Shown: positions 1-8,773, numbered from the stretch's first letter. The stretch is DNA of 64,000 bases from an uncultured Pelagibacteraceae bacterium (GCA_902567785.1 CACFOR010000001.1:1-64000), one strand, 5' to 3'. The notes: a model not told the origin generated them from the letters alone. Numbers and translations: made by a program.

Positions 1-995
1 CCGGATTAGGGGAAAGTTATATAAATAATGAATTTGAAACGAGGGACTTGACCTCCTTAATAGAACTAAGTGCTAGAAATATAAACAGAACTTATAAATT
101 TTCAGGATTCTTCGAACTTTCGTTTTTGAGAAACTTTTTGAATAAAAATATATTTAGTAATACAAAAACAAGAAGTAAAAAAAATATATCTGTACATTAT
201 GATTTGGGAAATGATTTTTTCTCCACCTGGCTTGATAAAACACTAACCTATTCTTGTGGGATATTTAACTCTACAAAGGAAACTTTAGAACAAGCACAAA
301 TTAATAAATACAATAAATTAATAAATATGGTTCAACCACGTAAAGGAGATAGAGTTTTAGAAATAGGGTGTGGATGGGGAGGCTTTGCTGAACATATTGC
401 GAAAAATTATGATATTAAATTAGATTGTATTACTATTTCAAAAAAACAATTTTTATACACAAAGGAAAGAATTAGACGAGAAAAATTAACTCACAAAGTA
501 AATGTTCGGATGATGGATTATAGAGACGTAAAAAATAAGTATGACATTATAGTTTCTATTGAAATGATAGAGGCAGTAGGTGAAAAATATTTGAAAAAAT
601 ATTTTAATATTATAAAAGAAAATTTATCTTCTGGAGGAAGAGCAGCTATTCAAGCCATTATTATAAAGGACGAACTATACAGCAGATATAGAAGAAGAGA
701 AGATTTTATACAAAAACATATTTTTCCAGGTGGTTTTTTGCCTTGTCTAAAATCTTTAAATATATTATCTGAAAAATCGGGTTTAAAGATTGATAGATAT
801 CATTTATATGGTTCTCATTATTCTAATACTTTACAAAAATGGAGAGAAAGTTTTTTAAATTCATGGGATTCTATTTCCAAGCAAGGTTTTAATATAAGTT
901 TTAAAAAGACGTGGAATTTTTACTTTTCTTATTGTGAAGCTGGATTTAATTCTAAAAATATAGATCTAATACAGTTTTCTTTATGCAATAAATAA
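1..995 (+). CDS. cfa: Cyclopropane-fatty-acyl-phospholipid synthase-family methyltransferase (5' end outside window)
   Basis: The reading frame is open from base 3 to the left edge, so the gene starts before the window; about 330 C-terminal residues are present against roughly 380-400 in the family. The visible part begins with the family-typical GLGESYINNEFET stretch. A SAM-binding motif VLEIGCGWGGFAEHIA lies mid-protein and EMIEAVGEKY follows, both characteristic of CFA synthases. These enzymes act at the cytoplasmic membrane, transferring a methyl(ene) group from SAM to unsaturated acyl chains of phospholipids. The DUF3833 lipoprotein and SDR genes next to it recall the CFA/SDR/DUF3833 clusters of other alphaproteobacteria, some of which belong to singlet-oxygen responses. 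A related methyltransferase making furan or branched lipids is equally possible. Confidence 0.88.
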   Translation, partial: GLGESYINNEFETRDLTSLIELSARNINRTYKFSGFFELSFLRNFLNKNIFSNTKTRSKKNISVHYDLGNDFFSTWLDKTLTYSCGIFNSTKETLEQAQINKYNKLINMVQPRKGDRVLEIGCGWGGFAEHIAKNYDIKLDCITISKKQFLYTKERIRREKLTHKVNVRMMDYRDVKNKYDIIVSIEMIEAVGEKYLKKYFNIIKENLSSGGRAAIQAIIIKDELYSRYRRREDFIQKHIFPGGFLPCLKSLNILSEKSGLKIDRYHLYGSHYSNTLQKWRESFLNSWDSISKQGFNISFKKTWNFYFSYCEAGFNSKNIDLIQFSLCNK

Positions 996-1001
996 TTAAA
1001 T

Positions 1002-1529
1002 ATGAAAATTATATTTACTTTATTTATTGCATTTTTATTAACTAATTGCTCAGGTAACAATATGAAGCCAATAGATTTTAAAGACCAAAAGCCAAGACTC
1101 ATTATAGAAGATTATTTATCAGGCAACGTTAAGGCTTGGGGAATTTTACAAAATAGATCAGGTAAAGTAACAAGACAGTTTTCAGCTGACCTAAATGGCA
1201 AGTGGGATGGGAAGGAATTAATTTTAGATGAAAAATTTAATTGGTCTGATGGAGAAGTTCAAACGAGACAATGGAAAATAAATAAAATAGACGATCACAA
1301 TTATGAAGGAACAGCTGCTGATGTAGTAGACAAAGCCAGAGGTTATTCTTATGGACCAGCATTTAAGTTTGAATATGTTTTATTAGTTCCCGTTAAAGGC
1401 AAAGAAATGAAGATTACCTTTGATGATTGGATTTTTAAACAAGATGATAAAGTAGCAATAAATAGAGCTACAATGACAAAGTTTGGAATAAAAGTAGGGG
1501 AATTAACTGTATTGTTTCTTAAAAAGTAA
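1002..1529 (+). CDS. DUF3833-family lipoprotein
   Basis: This 175-residue protein starts with a lipoprotein signal: basic MKI, a hydrophobic stretch, then the lipobox LTNC with Cys16 as the lipidation site. The remainder is a beta-rich soluble domain with repeated Trp/Asp-Gly motifs (NGKWDG, NWSDGE, DDWIFKQ) that I recognise as DUF3833. It starts 6 bp after the methyltransferase stop, so the two are very likely co-transcribed. DUF3833 proteins usually accompany CFA-type methyltransferases; a role in envelope lipid handling is an inference from that pairing. Its 3' end converges on the minus-strand SDR gene with a 2-bp gap. Confidence 0.8.
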   Translation: MKIIFTLFIAFLLTNCSGNNMKPIDFKDQKPRLIIEDYLSGNVKAWGILQNRSGKVTRQFSADLNGKWDGKELILDEKFNWSDGEVQTRQWKINKIDDHNYEGTAADVVDKARGYSYGPAFKFEYVLLVPVKGKEMKITFDDWIFKQDDKVAINRATMTKFGIKVGELTVLFLKK

Positions 1530-1531
1530 AA

Positions 1532-2281
1532 CTAAAATCTTTTTATTCCTTTTCCAACCAACCAAAAAAATAACCAGTTAGGCATAATTTTTAATAGTTT
1601 TACAAACATTGTAAAAGATTTAGGAAAATGTATTTCAAAAGCACTTTTTTTTAACAAACCTATAAAAATTTTTTCAGCAGCATATTCTGGAGATTTTATC
1701 ATAGGCATAGGAAATCTATTTTTATCAGTTAGTGGAGTTTTAATAAATCCTGGACTAATTAGTGATACTTTTACATTTCGTCTTTTAAAATCAAAATATA
1801 GGCTTTCAGCTAAACTTGTTAGAGCAGCTTTAGACGCACAATATCCAGAAGCTGCAGGCAAACCTCTATATCCTGCTACAGATGAAACTATTGCAATATG
1901 ACCACTTTTTTTTTCTCTAAAAAAAGAATTAACCGCCATAATACAGTTTAAAGTTCCAAAAAAATTTGTTTCCATTATTTCTCTAATTTTTTCTGAGCTT
2001 AGTTTTTTTTCTGCTTCAGGATCATGAATACCTGTCGCAAAAACACAAATATCTAAAGTTTCAAATTTTTTTATTACATTTTGAAAAATATTTTTTACTG
2101 ATTTTTCATCTTTTACATCCAAGGGAAAGGAATGTATATTTGTATTATTTTTATTCAAATCGTTAAGCAAGTTTTCTCTTCTAGCAGATGCGGCAACTTG
2201 CCAACCTTCTTTAGAAAATTTTATTGCTAACGCCCTTCCTATCCCACTGCTTGCCCCAGTAATCCATATTTTTTTTGTCAT
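1532..2281 (-). CDS. Short-chain dehydrogenase/reductase
   Basis: A 249-residue classical SDR. It has the N-terminal nucleotide-binding motif TGASSGIGRA (residues about 8-17), an ARR segment after the second strand that suggests NADP(H), a catalytic serine in VSSVAGYRG, and the active-site YCASK. The C-terminus is hydrophobic and basic (LFFWLVGKGIKRF), so membrane association is possible. The substrate cannot be told from sequence. It faces a second SDR gene across a 126-bp divergent intergenic region and converges on the DUF3833 gene, consistent with membership in the lipid-modification cluster. Confidence 0.85.
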   Translation of the reverse strand: MTKKIWITGASSGIGRALAIKFSKEGWQVAASARRENLLNDLNKNNTNIHSFPLDVKDEKSVKNIFQNVIKKFETLDICVFATGIHDPEAEKKLSSEKIREIMETNFFGTLNCIMAVNSFFREKKSGHIAIVSSVAGYRGLPAASGYCASKAALTSLAESLYFDFKRRNVKVSLISPGFIKTPLTDKNRFPMPMIKSPEYAAEKIFIGLLKKSAFEIHFPKSFTMFVKLLKIMPNWLFFWLVGKGIKRF

Positions 2282-2407
2282 GTTTCTAATCTAAACTCTT
2301 TTAAGTAAAATGTAATAGCAAAAGTGCGACAAGATGTGTGTAGAAATAGAAATTATCTAAATTATATATAATTTTTTTGTAATAAATTAATTTGAAAAAC
2401 ATACAAT

Positions 2408-3124
2408 ATGAAGAAAAAATACCTTATTTTTGGGGCAACGGGATCCATTGGATCAAGTCTAGCAAGCCAATTATATGAGGAAAAAAAAGATTGTCATTTA
2501 ATAGGCAGAAATAAAGAAGAAGTTGAAAAATTAGCAAACAAGTTAAATTATAGCTTTTCAATTTCTGACGTATTAAAAATAGATTTTGCAAAAAAATTAT
2601 CTGACGAATTAGTAGATGTAGAAATTTTGGGAATTGCTTATTGCGTAGGATCTATTGACATCAAGCCTTTCAAACTCACAAAAGCTAGTGATTTTGTTTC
2701 AAGCTATGTTTTAAATTTAGTTGGGGTTACAGAAATTATTAGAAATTTTGAAGACAATTTAAAAAGAAACAAAGCATCTGTTGTATTATTTTCTACCGTA
2801 GCTGCCAAAAAAGGTTTTGTTAATCATAGTATTATTTCTTCAGCTAAATCTGGAGTAGAAGGTTTAACAGTAGCTTTAGCTGCCGAATTTGCTCCAAATA
2901 TAAGAGTAAATTGTATAGCTCCAAGTTTAACAAAATCAAAAATGGCAAAAAATTTAATTAAAAATTCAAAGATAGAAGAATCTATTGCAAAATTACATCC
3001 GTTGAAAAGAATAGGAGAGGGTGTAGATGCGGCAAACTTAGCCTATTTTCTTCTATCAAAAAATAGTTCTTGGATAACTGGCCAGATAATTGGAGTTGAT
3101 GGTGGTAGAGCCGCAATAGCTTAA
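2408..3124 (+). CDS. SDR-family protein lacking the catalytic tyrosine
   Basis: A 238-residue Rossmann-fold protein with the GATGSIGSSLA nucleotide-binding motif at residues 8-18 and a typical SDR C-terminus (ITGQIIGVDGG). The active-site segment reads SIISSAKSGVEG: the lysine of YxxxK is present but the position normally held by tyrosine is isoleucine. The preceding serine region (FSTVAAKKGF) is kept. It may be a non-classical reductase, or a binding or structural protein. It is followed 6 bp later by the DUF5872 gene on the same strand. Confidence 0.8.
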   Translation: MKKKYLIFGATGSIGSSLASQLYEEKKDCHLIGRNKEEVEKLANKLNYSFSISDVLKIDFAKKLSDELVDVEILGIAYCVGSIDIKPFKLTKASDFVSSYVLNLVGVTEIIRNFEDNLKRNKASVVLFSTVAAKKGFVNHSIISSAKSGVEGLTVALAAEFAPNIRVNCIAPSLTKSKMAKNLIKNSKIEESIAKLHPLKRIGEGVDAANLAYFLLSKNSSWITGQIIGVDGGRAAIA

Positions 3125-3130
3125 ATATTT

Positions 3131-3547
3131 ATGTACTCAAAAAAACAAATTAGTTTGAAAGCCTGGATAATGCAAAAATGGAGAACTAAATCAGGAAAAA
3201 AATCATCAATAACAGGAGAACGTTATTTGCCAGAAAAAGCTATTAAAGCTCTTTCGTCTTTTGAATATAGGCTAACAACAAAAGCTAAACGTCAAGCTAT
3301 GAAAATAGGTAAACAATTTTCTAAACAACCCAAGTATATAGCTGATAAAGTAAGGCAATATAGAAATGAATGGAAAATAGATAATAAAATTAAACATGGT
3401 AGTTATACTAAGCCGAATTTAAGAAGAAAATTGTTTGAGAAAATTAAAGCTACTAATACACACGGAACCAAAGCTGGTAAATGGTCTGCTAGAAAAGCAC
3501 AGGTATTGGCTAAAAAATATAAAGCTTTAGGAGGAGGATATTATTGA
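3131..3547 (+). CDS. DUF5872-family small basic protein, phage-like
   Basis: A 138-residue, very basic protein rich in Lys and Arg. The C-terminal pattern THGTKAGKWSARKAQVLAKK with a final GGGYY is the signature I associate with DUF5872, a family common in marine phages, algal viruses and some marine bacteria. An N-terminal SLKAWIMQKW segment also matches that family. No enzymatic motif is visible; the charge suggests nucleic-acid binding, but this is inference. Its stop overlaps the ATG of the tspO gene by one base (TGATG), which indicates translational coupling and stable chromosomal residence rather than a recent prophage insertion. Confidence 0.7.
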   Translation: MYSKKQISLKAWIMQKWRTKSGKKSSITGERYLPEKAIKALSSFEYRLTTKAKRQAMKIGKQFSKQPKYIADKVRQYRNEWKIDNKIKHGSYTKPNLRRKLFEKIKATNTHGTKAGKWSARKAQVLAKKYKALGGGYY

Positions 3548-4017
3548 TGTCATTGGTTAAAAAAATTATTTCACTATTAATATTTAACATTCTAGCCTTT
3601 GGAGCTTCTGCTTGGGGAAGCTATGTAACTAATCTATATAAAGAACCTTGGTATTCTTCGATAGTTAAGCCCTCATTTAATCCACCCGAATGGGTTTTTG
3701 CTCCGGTATGGATAACTTTGTATATAGCAATGTCAGTTGCTATTTGGTTAATTTGGATAAATCCACAACGAAAAGAAAAAATTATATATATTTATTTTAT
3801 TCACCTTTTAATAAATGGAAGTTGGAGTATATTTTTTTTCGGACTTCACCTAATACTTGCATCTTTAATACTAATTGGGATTATTATTTTTTTCGTGATT
3901 TGGTTAATAAAATTATATTATCCAATTAACAAGTTTAGTGCTTTTTTAATGCTTCCATACCTTGCGTGGTTAAGTTATGCATTTGTTTTAAATTTCTATA
4001 TTTTTATACTTAACTAA
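3547..4017 (+). CDS. tspO: TspO/MBR-family membrane protein
   Basis: A Trp-rich integral membrane protein of about 156 residues with five predicted membrane segments. Family hallmarks include YKEPWYSS, KPSFNPPEWVFAPVW and a WSIFFFGLH-type segment. TspO proteins bind tetrapyrroles and cholesterol-like ligands in the cytoplasmic or outer membrane and are linked to porphyrin and photo-oxidative stress responses. The ATG at 3547 overlaps the preceding stop codon; a TTG one codon upstream is in frame but less likely. Its place beside CFA-like and SDR genes fits an oxidative or light-stress theme, though that is inference. Confidence 0.88.
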   Translation: MSLVKKIISLLIFNILAFGASAWGSYVTNLYKEPWYSSIVKPSFNPPEWVFAPVWITLYIAMSVAIWLIWINPQRKEKIIYIYFIHLLINGSWSIFFFGLHLILASLILIGIIIFFVIWLIKLYYPINKFSAFLMLPYLAWLSYAFVLNFYIFILN

Positions 4018-4048
4018 GATGTGATATATTTCCTTACAAAAGGGATTT

Positions 4049-5152
4049 ATGGATGACGTAGTTGTTGTTGGTGGGGGGATTATTGGTGCCGCCACAGCTT
4101 ATTTTTTATCAAAAGAAGGTAGGAAAGTAAGAGTTATAGAAAGAGATCCTGCATATAAAAAAGCATCTTTCCCTTTATCTTTAGGTGGTTTTAGAAGACA
4201 ATTTTTTCAAAAAGAAAATATTAACCTGGGTAAATTTGCTTTAGAATTTATTTCTGATATTTCCAATACATTAAAGACAAAAAATAATCCTAATCCAACA
4301 GCCAGCATGGTACCTAATGGTTATTTATTATTATTTGGACCCGAACATGCAGAAGAACAATATGAAGCACTAAAAAATCATAAAGCGTGTAATGCTGGTA
4401 CAAAAAACATTCCCGCAAGTAAATTGAAAGATATTTTTGGCTGGATAAACCCAGAAGGTTTAGAAACAGCGACTTATACCGATAGTAAAATTGAAGGTTG
4501 GATTGATCCTCATATGTTTCACAATGCATTAAAAAATAAAGCTATTGAATTAGGAGCTAAATTTGAAAAAGGAGATGTTAAAAAAATTACCGATATTAAA
4601 GCAAAAACTATTGTGTCTGCAGCCGGATGTTGGACCAAAGAGTTGCTAGATGACATTCCTGTTGCACCACAAAAACATACTGTTTTCAGAGTAAAATGTC
4701 CCAAACATCATCCTGAAATGCCATTAACAGGTGATCTTCCATCAGGAGTTTATTGGAGGCCTGAAGGTAAAGAATATTTAGCAGGATCTCCAAATTCTAA
4801 ATTTGATTGTCCTGACCTAGAACCAGAGTGGGATGATTTTGAAAATCTTGTATGGCCCGCTTTAGCAAACAGAGTTCCAGAGTTTGAGCAATTAAAATTA
4901 ACCGGTGGGTGGGCTGGGTATTATGATTGTAATGTATTAGATAATAACGCAATTGTAGGAAAACATCCTAAATATGAAAATGTATTCTTAGCAACCGGAT
5001 TCACGGGTAGGGGTTTGATGCAATCACCAGGAATTGGTAGAGGATTAACAGAATTAATTACCACTGGAAAATATCAAACTATAGATTTGTCTTGTTTCGG
5101 ATTAGATAGAATTTTTGCAAAAAAGAAAAGAACAGAACCTTACGTTTTATAG
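4049..5152 (+). CDS. DAO-family FAD-dependent oxidoreductase
   Basis: A 367-residue flavoprotein with an N-terminal dinucleotide-binding motif VVVVGGGIIGAATAYFL at residues 4-20, the ERD acidic end of the second beta strand, and the C-terminal FAD motif FLATGFTGRGLMQSPGIGR. This layout is that of the D-amino-acid/sarcosine/glycine oxidase family (pfam DAO); the protein is cytoplasmic, with no signal peptide. A good ribosome-binding site (AAAGGGA) precedes the ATG. The substrate is unknown; N-methyl or secondary amino acids are plausible in this setting. It ends 2 bp before the convergent permease gene. Confidence 0.85.
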   Translation: MDDVVVVGGGIIGAATAYFLSKEGRKVRVIERDPAYKKASFPLSLGGFRRQFFQKENINLGKFALEFISDISNTLKTKNNPNPTASMVPNGYLLLFGPEHAEEQYEALKNHKACNAGTKNIPASKLKDIFGWINPEGLETATYTDSKIEGWIDPHMFHNALKNKAIELGAKFEKGDVKKITDIKAKTIVSAAGCWTKELLDDIPVAPQKHTVFRVKCPKHHPEMPLTGDLPSGVYWRPEGKEYLAGSPNSKFDCPDLEPEWDDFENLVWPALANRVPEFEQLKLTGGWAGYYDCNVLDNNAIVGKHPKYENVFLATGFTGRGLMQSPGIGRGLTELITTGKYQTIDLSCFGLDRIFAKKKRTEPYVL

Positions 5153-5154
5153 AA

Positions 5155-6474
5155 TTATTTTTTTGGAAGAGTAGCATTTAAAATAAATGCTAATAGTCCC
5201 GCTGGAATTAATCCAGTAGTTAACAATAGTTTAAGCTTAATACCAAAATCTGGTATATGAGCAACGAATTCAGGAAAAGCGTACAAACCTATTCCAAAAG
5301 AAAGTGATAAAGCTAAAATTAGAATATTTCTTTGGCTCATTTCAGTTTTTGAAATCAATTTAATTCCTGCTCCTGCAATTAATCCAAACATAATAATAGC
5401 CGCTCCACCGATTACTGAATCTGGCATTGCAGCAATTATTCCACCTAATTTTGGAAACAAACCTAATAAAATTAAAATTACACCAGCTACAGTTCCTACA
5501 TGTCTGCTAATTACTCCGGTAAATGCAACAAGGCCGGCATTTTGTGAATAAGAAGTGTTAGGCATAGCATTAAAAATTGATGCAAAAGCTGTTCCAACTC
5601 CGTCAGCCATTATACCGCCAGAAAGTTCTTTATCAGTAGCTTCTCTGTTTGCTCCACCCATTGTAGTAGCACTAATGTCTCCAATAGTTTCAATTGTTGT
5701 TACAATTGACATAAACAACATTAATATGACAGCACCCCAAACAAAATCTATTCCGTATTGGAAAGGCATTGGTAATGCAAACCAACCAGCAGCTGCTATT
5801 TTTTCAAATCTAACTTCTCCTAGTATAGTAGCCATTACGAAACCAGCTATTATTCCGATTAGAATAGAAGCCGCAGAAACCATACCTTTTCCTCTTAAGT
5901 TACATAGAAGCGCAACTATTAAAACGGTACCAGCTATAAGTAGATGTTCCCAGTTTGCAAAAATTTCTGGTTTATTGTTCATTAACCAAACTCCACCACC
6001 AGCATACTTAAATCCAACTTTGAGAAGACTAATTCCAATCATCAATACAACTATTCCTGTAACTAGTGGAGGGAACATATGTCTAATTGGTTTTAATATT
6101 TTACCAATCCATATTTGAAAAATTCCTCCTATAAATGCTGCAGTAAATATTGCTCCTAATCCAAAAGCTTTAAAGGGCAACATTATTGGAATGAATGCAA
6201 AACTTGTACCTTGAATAATTGGAAGTCTCGAACCTATATTTTTATAGCCTACGGTTTGTATGATTGTTGCTACACCAGCAGCAAACAAGGCCATTTGAAT
6301 TAAAAAAATCTTTTCTGCAGTTGTTACTCCAAATACACCTGCAACAATTAGTGGGACCGTAATGTTTCCAGCAAACATTGCAAACACGTGCTGGATACCT
6401 AAAGGTATAGACTGATTAAGCGGAAGCTTTTTATTTGCTCCACCACTACCTGATTTTCTTCGTGATCTTGCCAT
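5155..6474 (-). CDS. NCS2-family nucleobase (uracil/xanthine) permease
   Basis: A 439-residue polytopic membrane protein with about 12-14 hydrophobic segments. It shows the NCS2 features QHVFAMFAGNITVPLIV near the N-terminus, GTSFAFIPIM, the conserved GDISATTMG region and NAMPNTSYSQNAGLVAFTG. The family imports uracil, xanthine, uric acid or purines with H+ or Na+; substrate specificity cannot be assigned here. The N-terminus is unusually rich in Arg, Lys, Ser and Gly. It lies 74 bp downstream of formate dehydrogenase on the same strand, and the gap holds a TATAAT-like hexamer (minus strand, 6530-6535) that could give it its own promoter. Confidence 0.9.
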   Translation of the reverse strand: MARSRRKSGSGGANKKLPLNQSIPLGIQHVFAMFAGNITVPLIVAGVFGVTTAEKIFLIQMALFAAGVATIIQTVGYKNIGSRLPIIQGTSFAFIPIMLPFKAFGLGAIFTAAFIGGIFQIWIGKILKPIRHMFPPLVTGIVVLMIGISLLKVGFKYAGGGVWLMNNKPEIFANWEHLLIAGTVLIVALLCNLRGKGMVSAASILIGIIAGFVMATILGEVRFEKIAAAGWFALPMPFQYGIDFVWGAVILMLFMSIVTTIETIGDISATTMGGANREATDKELSGGIMADGVGTAFASIFNAMPNTSYSQNAGLVAFTGVISRHVGTVAGVILILLGLFPKLGGIIAAMPDSVIGGAAIIMFGLIAGAGIKLISKTEMSQRNILILALSLSFGIGLYAFPEFVAHIPDFGIKLKLLLTTGLIPAGLLAFILNATLPKK

Positions 6475-6548
6475 TAAATCCCTCTCTAGTTAGAAAGCCT
6501 ATTAAAATAGGGGATACAGGTCAAACGAAATTATACTCTTTTTATAAG

Positions 6549-7748
6549 TTATTTTTTCTTATATTTTGCAGCTTCCTCTGAACCACCAGTTGCAGATCCT
6601 TTACTATAAGAATGAGCTCCCATTCCTGCGAGCTGCCCATCTTTCACAATTAAATATTGATCTCTGATTGGTTTTTTATCAAAAAAGCATTCTAATATTT
6701 CTCTTACTCCATCAGCATACCTTGCTTGCGCAGATAATGATGTTCCAGATGTATGTGGAGTCATTCCATGATTTGGCATACTTCTCCAAACATGATCATT
6801 TGGTGCTGGTTGAGGAAACCATACATCGCCAGCGTACCCACTCAGTTGACCTGATTTTAATGCTGCTGCAATATCATCTTTATTACAAATCTTACCTCTC
6901 GCAGTATTTACGATATAGGCACCTTTTTTCATTTTGTTAATTAAATTTTTATTAAATAAATTTTCAGTTTCAGGATGTAATGGACAATTTATTGTAACTA
7001 CATCACATACTTTAACCATAGACTCAACGGAACTATGAAAAGTTAAATTTAATTCTTTCTCTACACTTTCAGGCAATCTATGTCTGTCAAAATAATGTAG
7101 ATGTACATCGAAAGGTTTCATTTTTCTTAATGCATCTAAACCAATTCTGCCAGCTGCAACCGTACCAATATGCATACCCTCAACATCATAACTTCTCTGA
7201 ACTGCATCTGCGATATTCCAGCCACCTTCATTAACTATTCTATGTTGATTGTGGTAATCTCTTACCAAAGAGACGATCATCATGACAATATGTTCAGCAA
7301 CAGACCTAGAGTTACAAAAAGTAACTTCAACAACGTCTATTTTATTATCCATAGCTGCTTGTAAATCTACGTGGTCTGAACCAATACCCGCAGTTATAGC
7401 CATTTTTAAATTTTTAGCTTTTGCAATTCTTTCTTTTGTTAAATAATAGGGAAAAAATGGTTGAGAAATTACTATATCAGCATCTACAATATGTTTGTCA
7501 GCTTCACAACCTTTGCCATCTTTACTATTTGTAACTATTAATTTATGGCCATTACTCTCTAAAAATTTTCTTAAACCAAGTTCACCTGATACGCATCCTA
7601 GTAATTGTCCAGGAGTAAAGTCTCTTCCTTTCGGAGTAGGCAAACTCATGCCATCAGGATATTTTTCTAATTTTGGTAAATCCGACAACGGATAAGCTTT
7701 TGGCATCCCATTTTTCGGATCATCGTATAATACACAAAGTATCTTCAT
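6549..7748 (-). CDS. fdh: NAD-dependent formate dehydrogenase
   Basis: A 399-residue member of the D-2-hydroxyacid dehydrogenase superfamily that oxidises formate to CO2 with NAD+, cofactor-metal-free and cytoplasmic. Key residues fall at the same numbers as in the well-studied Pseudomonas enzyme: Asn146 (FCN), Asp221-Arg222 (NAD ribose recognition), Arg284 (NTARGK), Gln313 (FPQPAP) and His332 (TPHTSG). The Rossmann motif is GTVAAGRIG, with Ala in place of the usual second Gly, which is also typical of this family. The C-terminus GAHSYSKGSATGGSEEAAK is diagnostic. A strong AAGGGGAG ribosome site precedes the ATG. It supplies NADH and is a terminal step of one-carbon oxidation for genes elsewhere in the window. 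Confidence 0.97.
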   Translation of the reverse strand: MKILCVLYDDPKNGMPKAYPLSDLPKLEKYPDGMSLPTPKGRDFTPGQLLGCVSGELGLRKFLESNGHKLIVTNSKDGKGCEADKHIVDADIVISQPFFPYYLTKERIAKAKNLKMAITAGIGSDHVDLQAAMDNKIDVVEVTFCNSRSVAEHIVMMIVSLVRDYHNQHRIVNEGGWNIADAVQRSYDVEGMHIGTVAAGRIGLDALRKMKPFDVHLHYFDRHRLPESVEKELNLTFHSSVESMVKVCDVVTINCPLHPETENLFNKNLINKMKKGAYIVNTARGKICNKDDIAAALKSGQLSGYAGDVWFPQPAPNDHVWRSMPNHGMTPHTSGTSLSAQARYADGVREILECFFDKKPIRDQYLIVKDGQLAGMGAHSYSKGSATGGSEEAAKYKKK

Positions 7749-7780
7749 ATTCTCCCCTTATTTATTGATAATATTAAATA

Positions 7781-7809
7781 ATCCTAGCACTAATAATATT
7801 TGTTATCAA
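7781..7809 (-). promoter_or_regulatory. Predicted sigma70-type promoter of formate dehydrogenase
   Basis: Reading the minus strand, TTGATA (7804-7809) is followed after 17 bp by TAGGAT (7781-7786), and the spacer ends in TGC, which makes an extended -10 element. The -10 lies about 33 bp upstream of the fdh ATG, so the leader would be short and carry the AAGGGGAG ribosome site. This suggests formate dehydrogenase can be transcribed independently of the upstream HPP gene. Confidence 0.5.
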
Positions 7810-7824
7810 ATCTTTTATAAGTTT

Positions 7825-8289
7825 TTATATCGGATATTTCTTTTTTAAAATCAGACGATTTAAGACAATTCCAAATACTATTATTATTATTGAACCAGTT
7901 ATTATAGGACTTATTAAGTAGTCTATTGAAACACTTCCTATAATTATAATTATAGGATTTCCACCAGCAGGGGGATGGGTAACTTTAAACAAGATCATTA
8001 AACTAACACCTAATCCAACTGCTAAAGGTATAGAAATAAAGGTAGGTATAGCAGTAAAAAATAAAAAAACTATTCCCACTCCGGAGGTTAACAAGTGACC
8101 AAAAAAAATATTTTTTGGTTGAGCAAACGGATTTTCTGGATAGCCATATAAAAGTACCATTGACGAACCAAAAGAAGCTATTAAAAAAACACCGAGTTCT
8201 GTTTTATAAGTTAAAAGAGTAAGTGCACCAATTGTGATTGCAGAAAACAAACCCGCTAGCAATGATTGGGTAAATTCTTTTTTATTCAT
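7825..8289 (-). CDS. HPP-family integral membrane protein
   Basis: A 154-residue protein made almost entirely of hydrophobic segments (about four or five), with the family-naming motif HPPAGGNPI near residue 105 and an internal FGSSMVLLYGYPENPFAQP motif. HPP-domain proteins are poorly characterised; homologues in cyanobacteria and chloroplasts have been linked to nitrite transport. The start overlaps the stop of the upstream IscU-like gene by 4 bp, so the two are translationally coupled. No nitrite-reduction gene is visible nearby, so the substrate is open. Confidence 0.8.
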   Translation of the reverse strand: MNKKEFTQSLLAGLFSAITIGALTLLTYKTELGVFLIASFGSSMVLLYGYPENPFAQPKNIFFGHLLTSGVGIVFLFFTAIPTFISIPLAVGLGVSLMILFKVTHPPAGGNPIIIIIGSVSIDYLISPIITGSIIIIVFGIVLNRLILKKKYPI

Positions 8290-8693
8290 AATTTATAATT
8301 TAGTGCTTTTGCAACAGTTTTAAAAGGTAACAACACACATTCCTTTCTAGAAATATTATTTTTTTTAATTATCTTGTTAAATTCTTTCAATTCTTTATCA
8401 AAAGATTGTAAGTTTTTTTCAAAGATATTTATTGCCTGTTCCGTAAATTTTTTAACCTTTTCAATAGATTTGTTTTTAGCATTTTTAGATAACAAACTCA
8501 CAGAAGCTTGGCAGTATATACAAGATTCACATTCATATTTAAAATCCAAAATTTTATTATGTTCAATAATCAAATAAACTTTCATTTCATCACCACAAAT
8601 TGAATTTTTTAATCTTGAAAAATGAGTGTGATTATCAAGCACACCATGATTCTCAGTATTTGATGCTATTTTAATGATTTCTTTATCTATCAT
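8286..8693 (-). CDS. IscU/NifU-like Fe-S cluster scaffold protein
   Basis: A 135-residue protein with the three-cysteine arrangement of IscU/NifU scaffolds: a Cys in NSICGDEM, a Cys-x2-Cys-type site in CESCIYCQAS and a late Cys in RKECVLLPF followed by KTVAKAL. The Asp after the first Cys-Gly is conserved. Such proteins assemble [2Fe-2S] and [4Fe-4S] clusters and hand them to apo-proteins in the cytoplasm. It is divergently placed from moaC with an 80-bp gap; MoaA, further along, needs [4Fe-4S] clusters. Whether it is the main housekeeping scaffold or a specialised one cannot be decided from this window. Confidence 0.75.
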   Translation of the reverse strand: MIDKEIIKIASNTENHGVLDNHTHFSRLKNSICGDEMKVYLIIEHNKILDFKYECESCIYCQASVSLLSKNAKNKSIEKVKKFTEQAINIFEKNLQSFDKELKEFNKIIKKNNISRKECVLLPFKTVAKALNYKL

Positions 8694-8773
8694 TTAAACT
8701 TTATTGTATTTTCTTTAACATTTATAATTTGTTTCATGAGTGAATACAATATACACGGTGTCATACTTGCGGA

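Noticed and set aside
5555-6118. Open frame antisense to the NCS2 permease gene
   Set aside because: It is a shadow of the permease codons (hydrophobic reverse translation) without ribosome site or homology signal.
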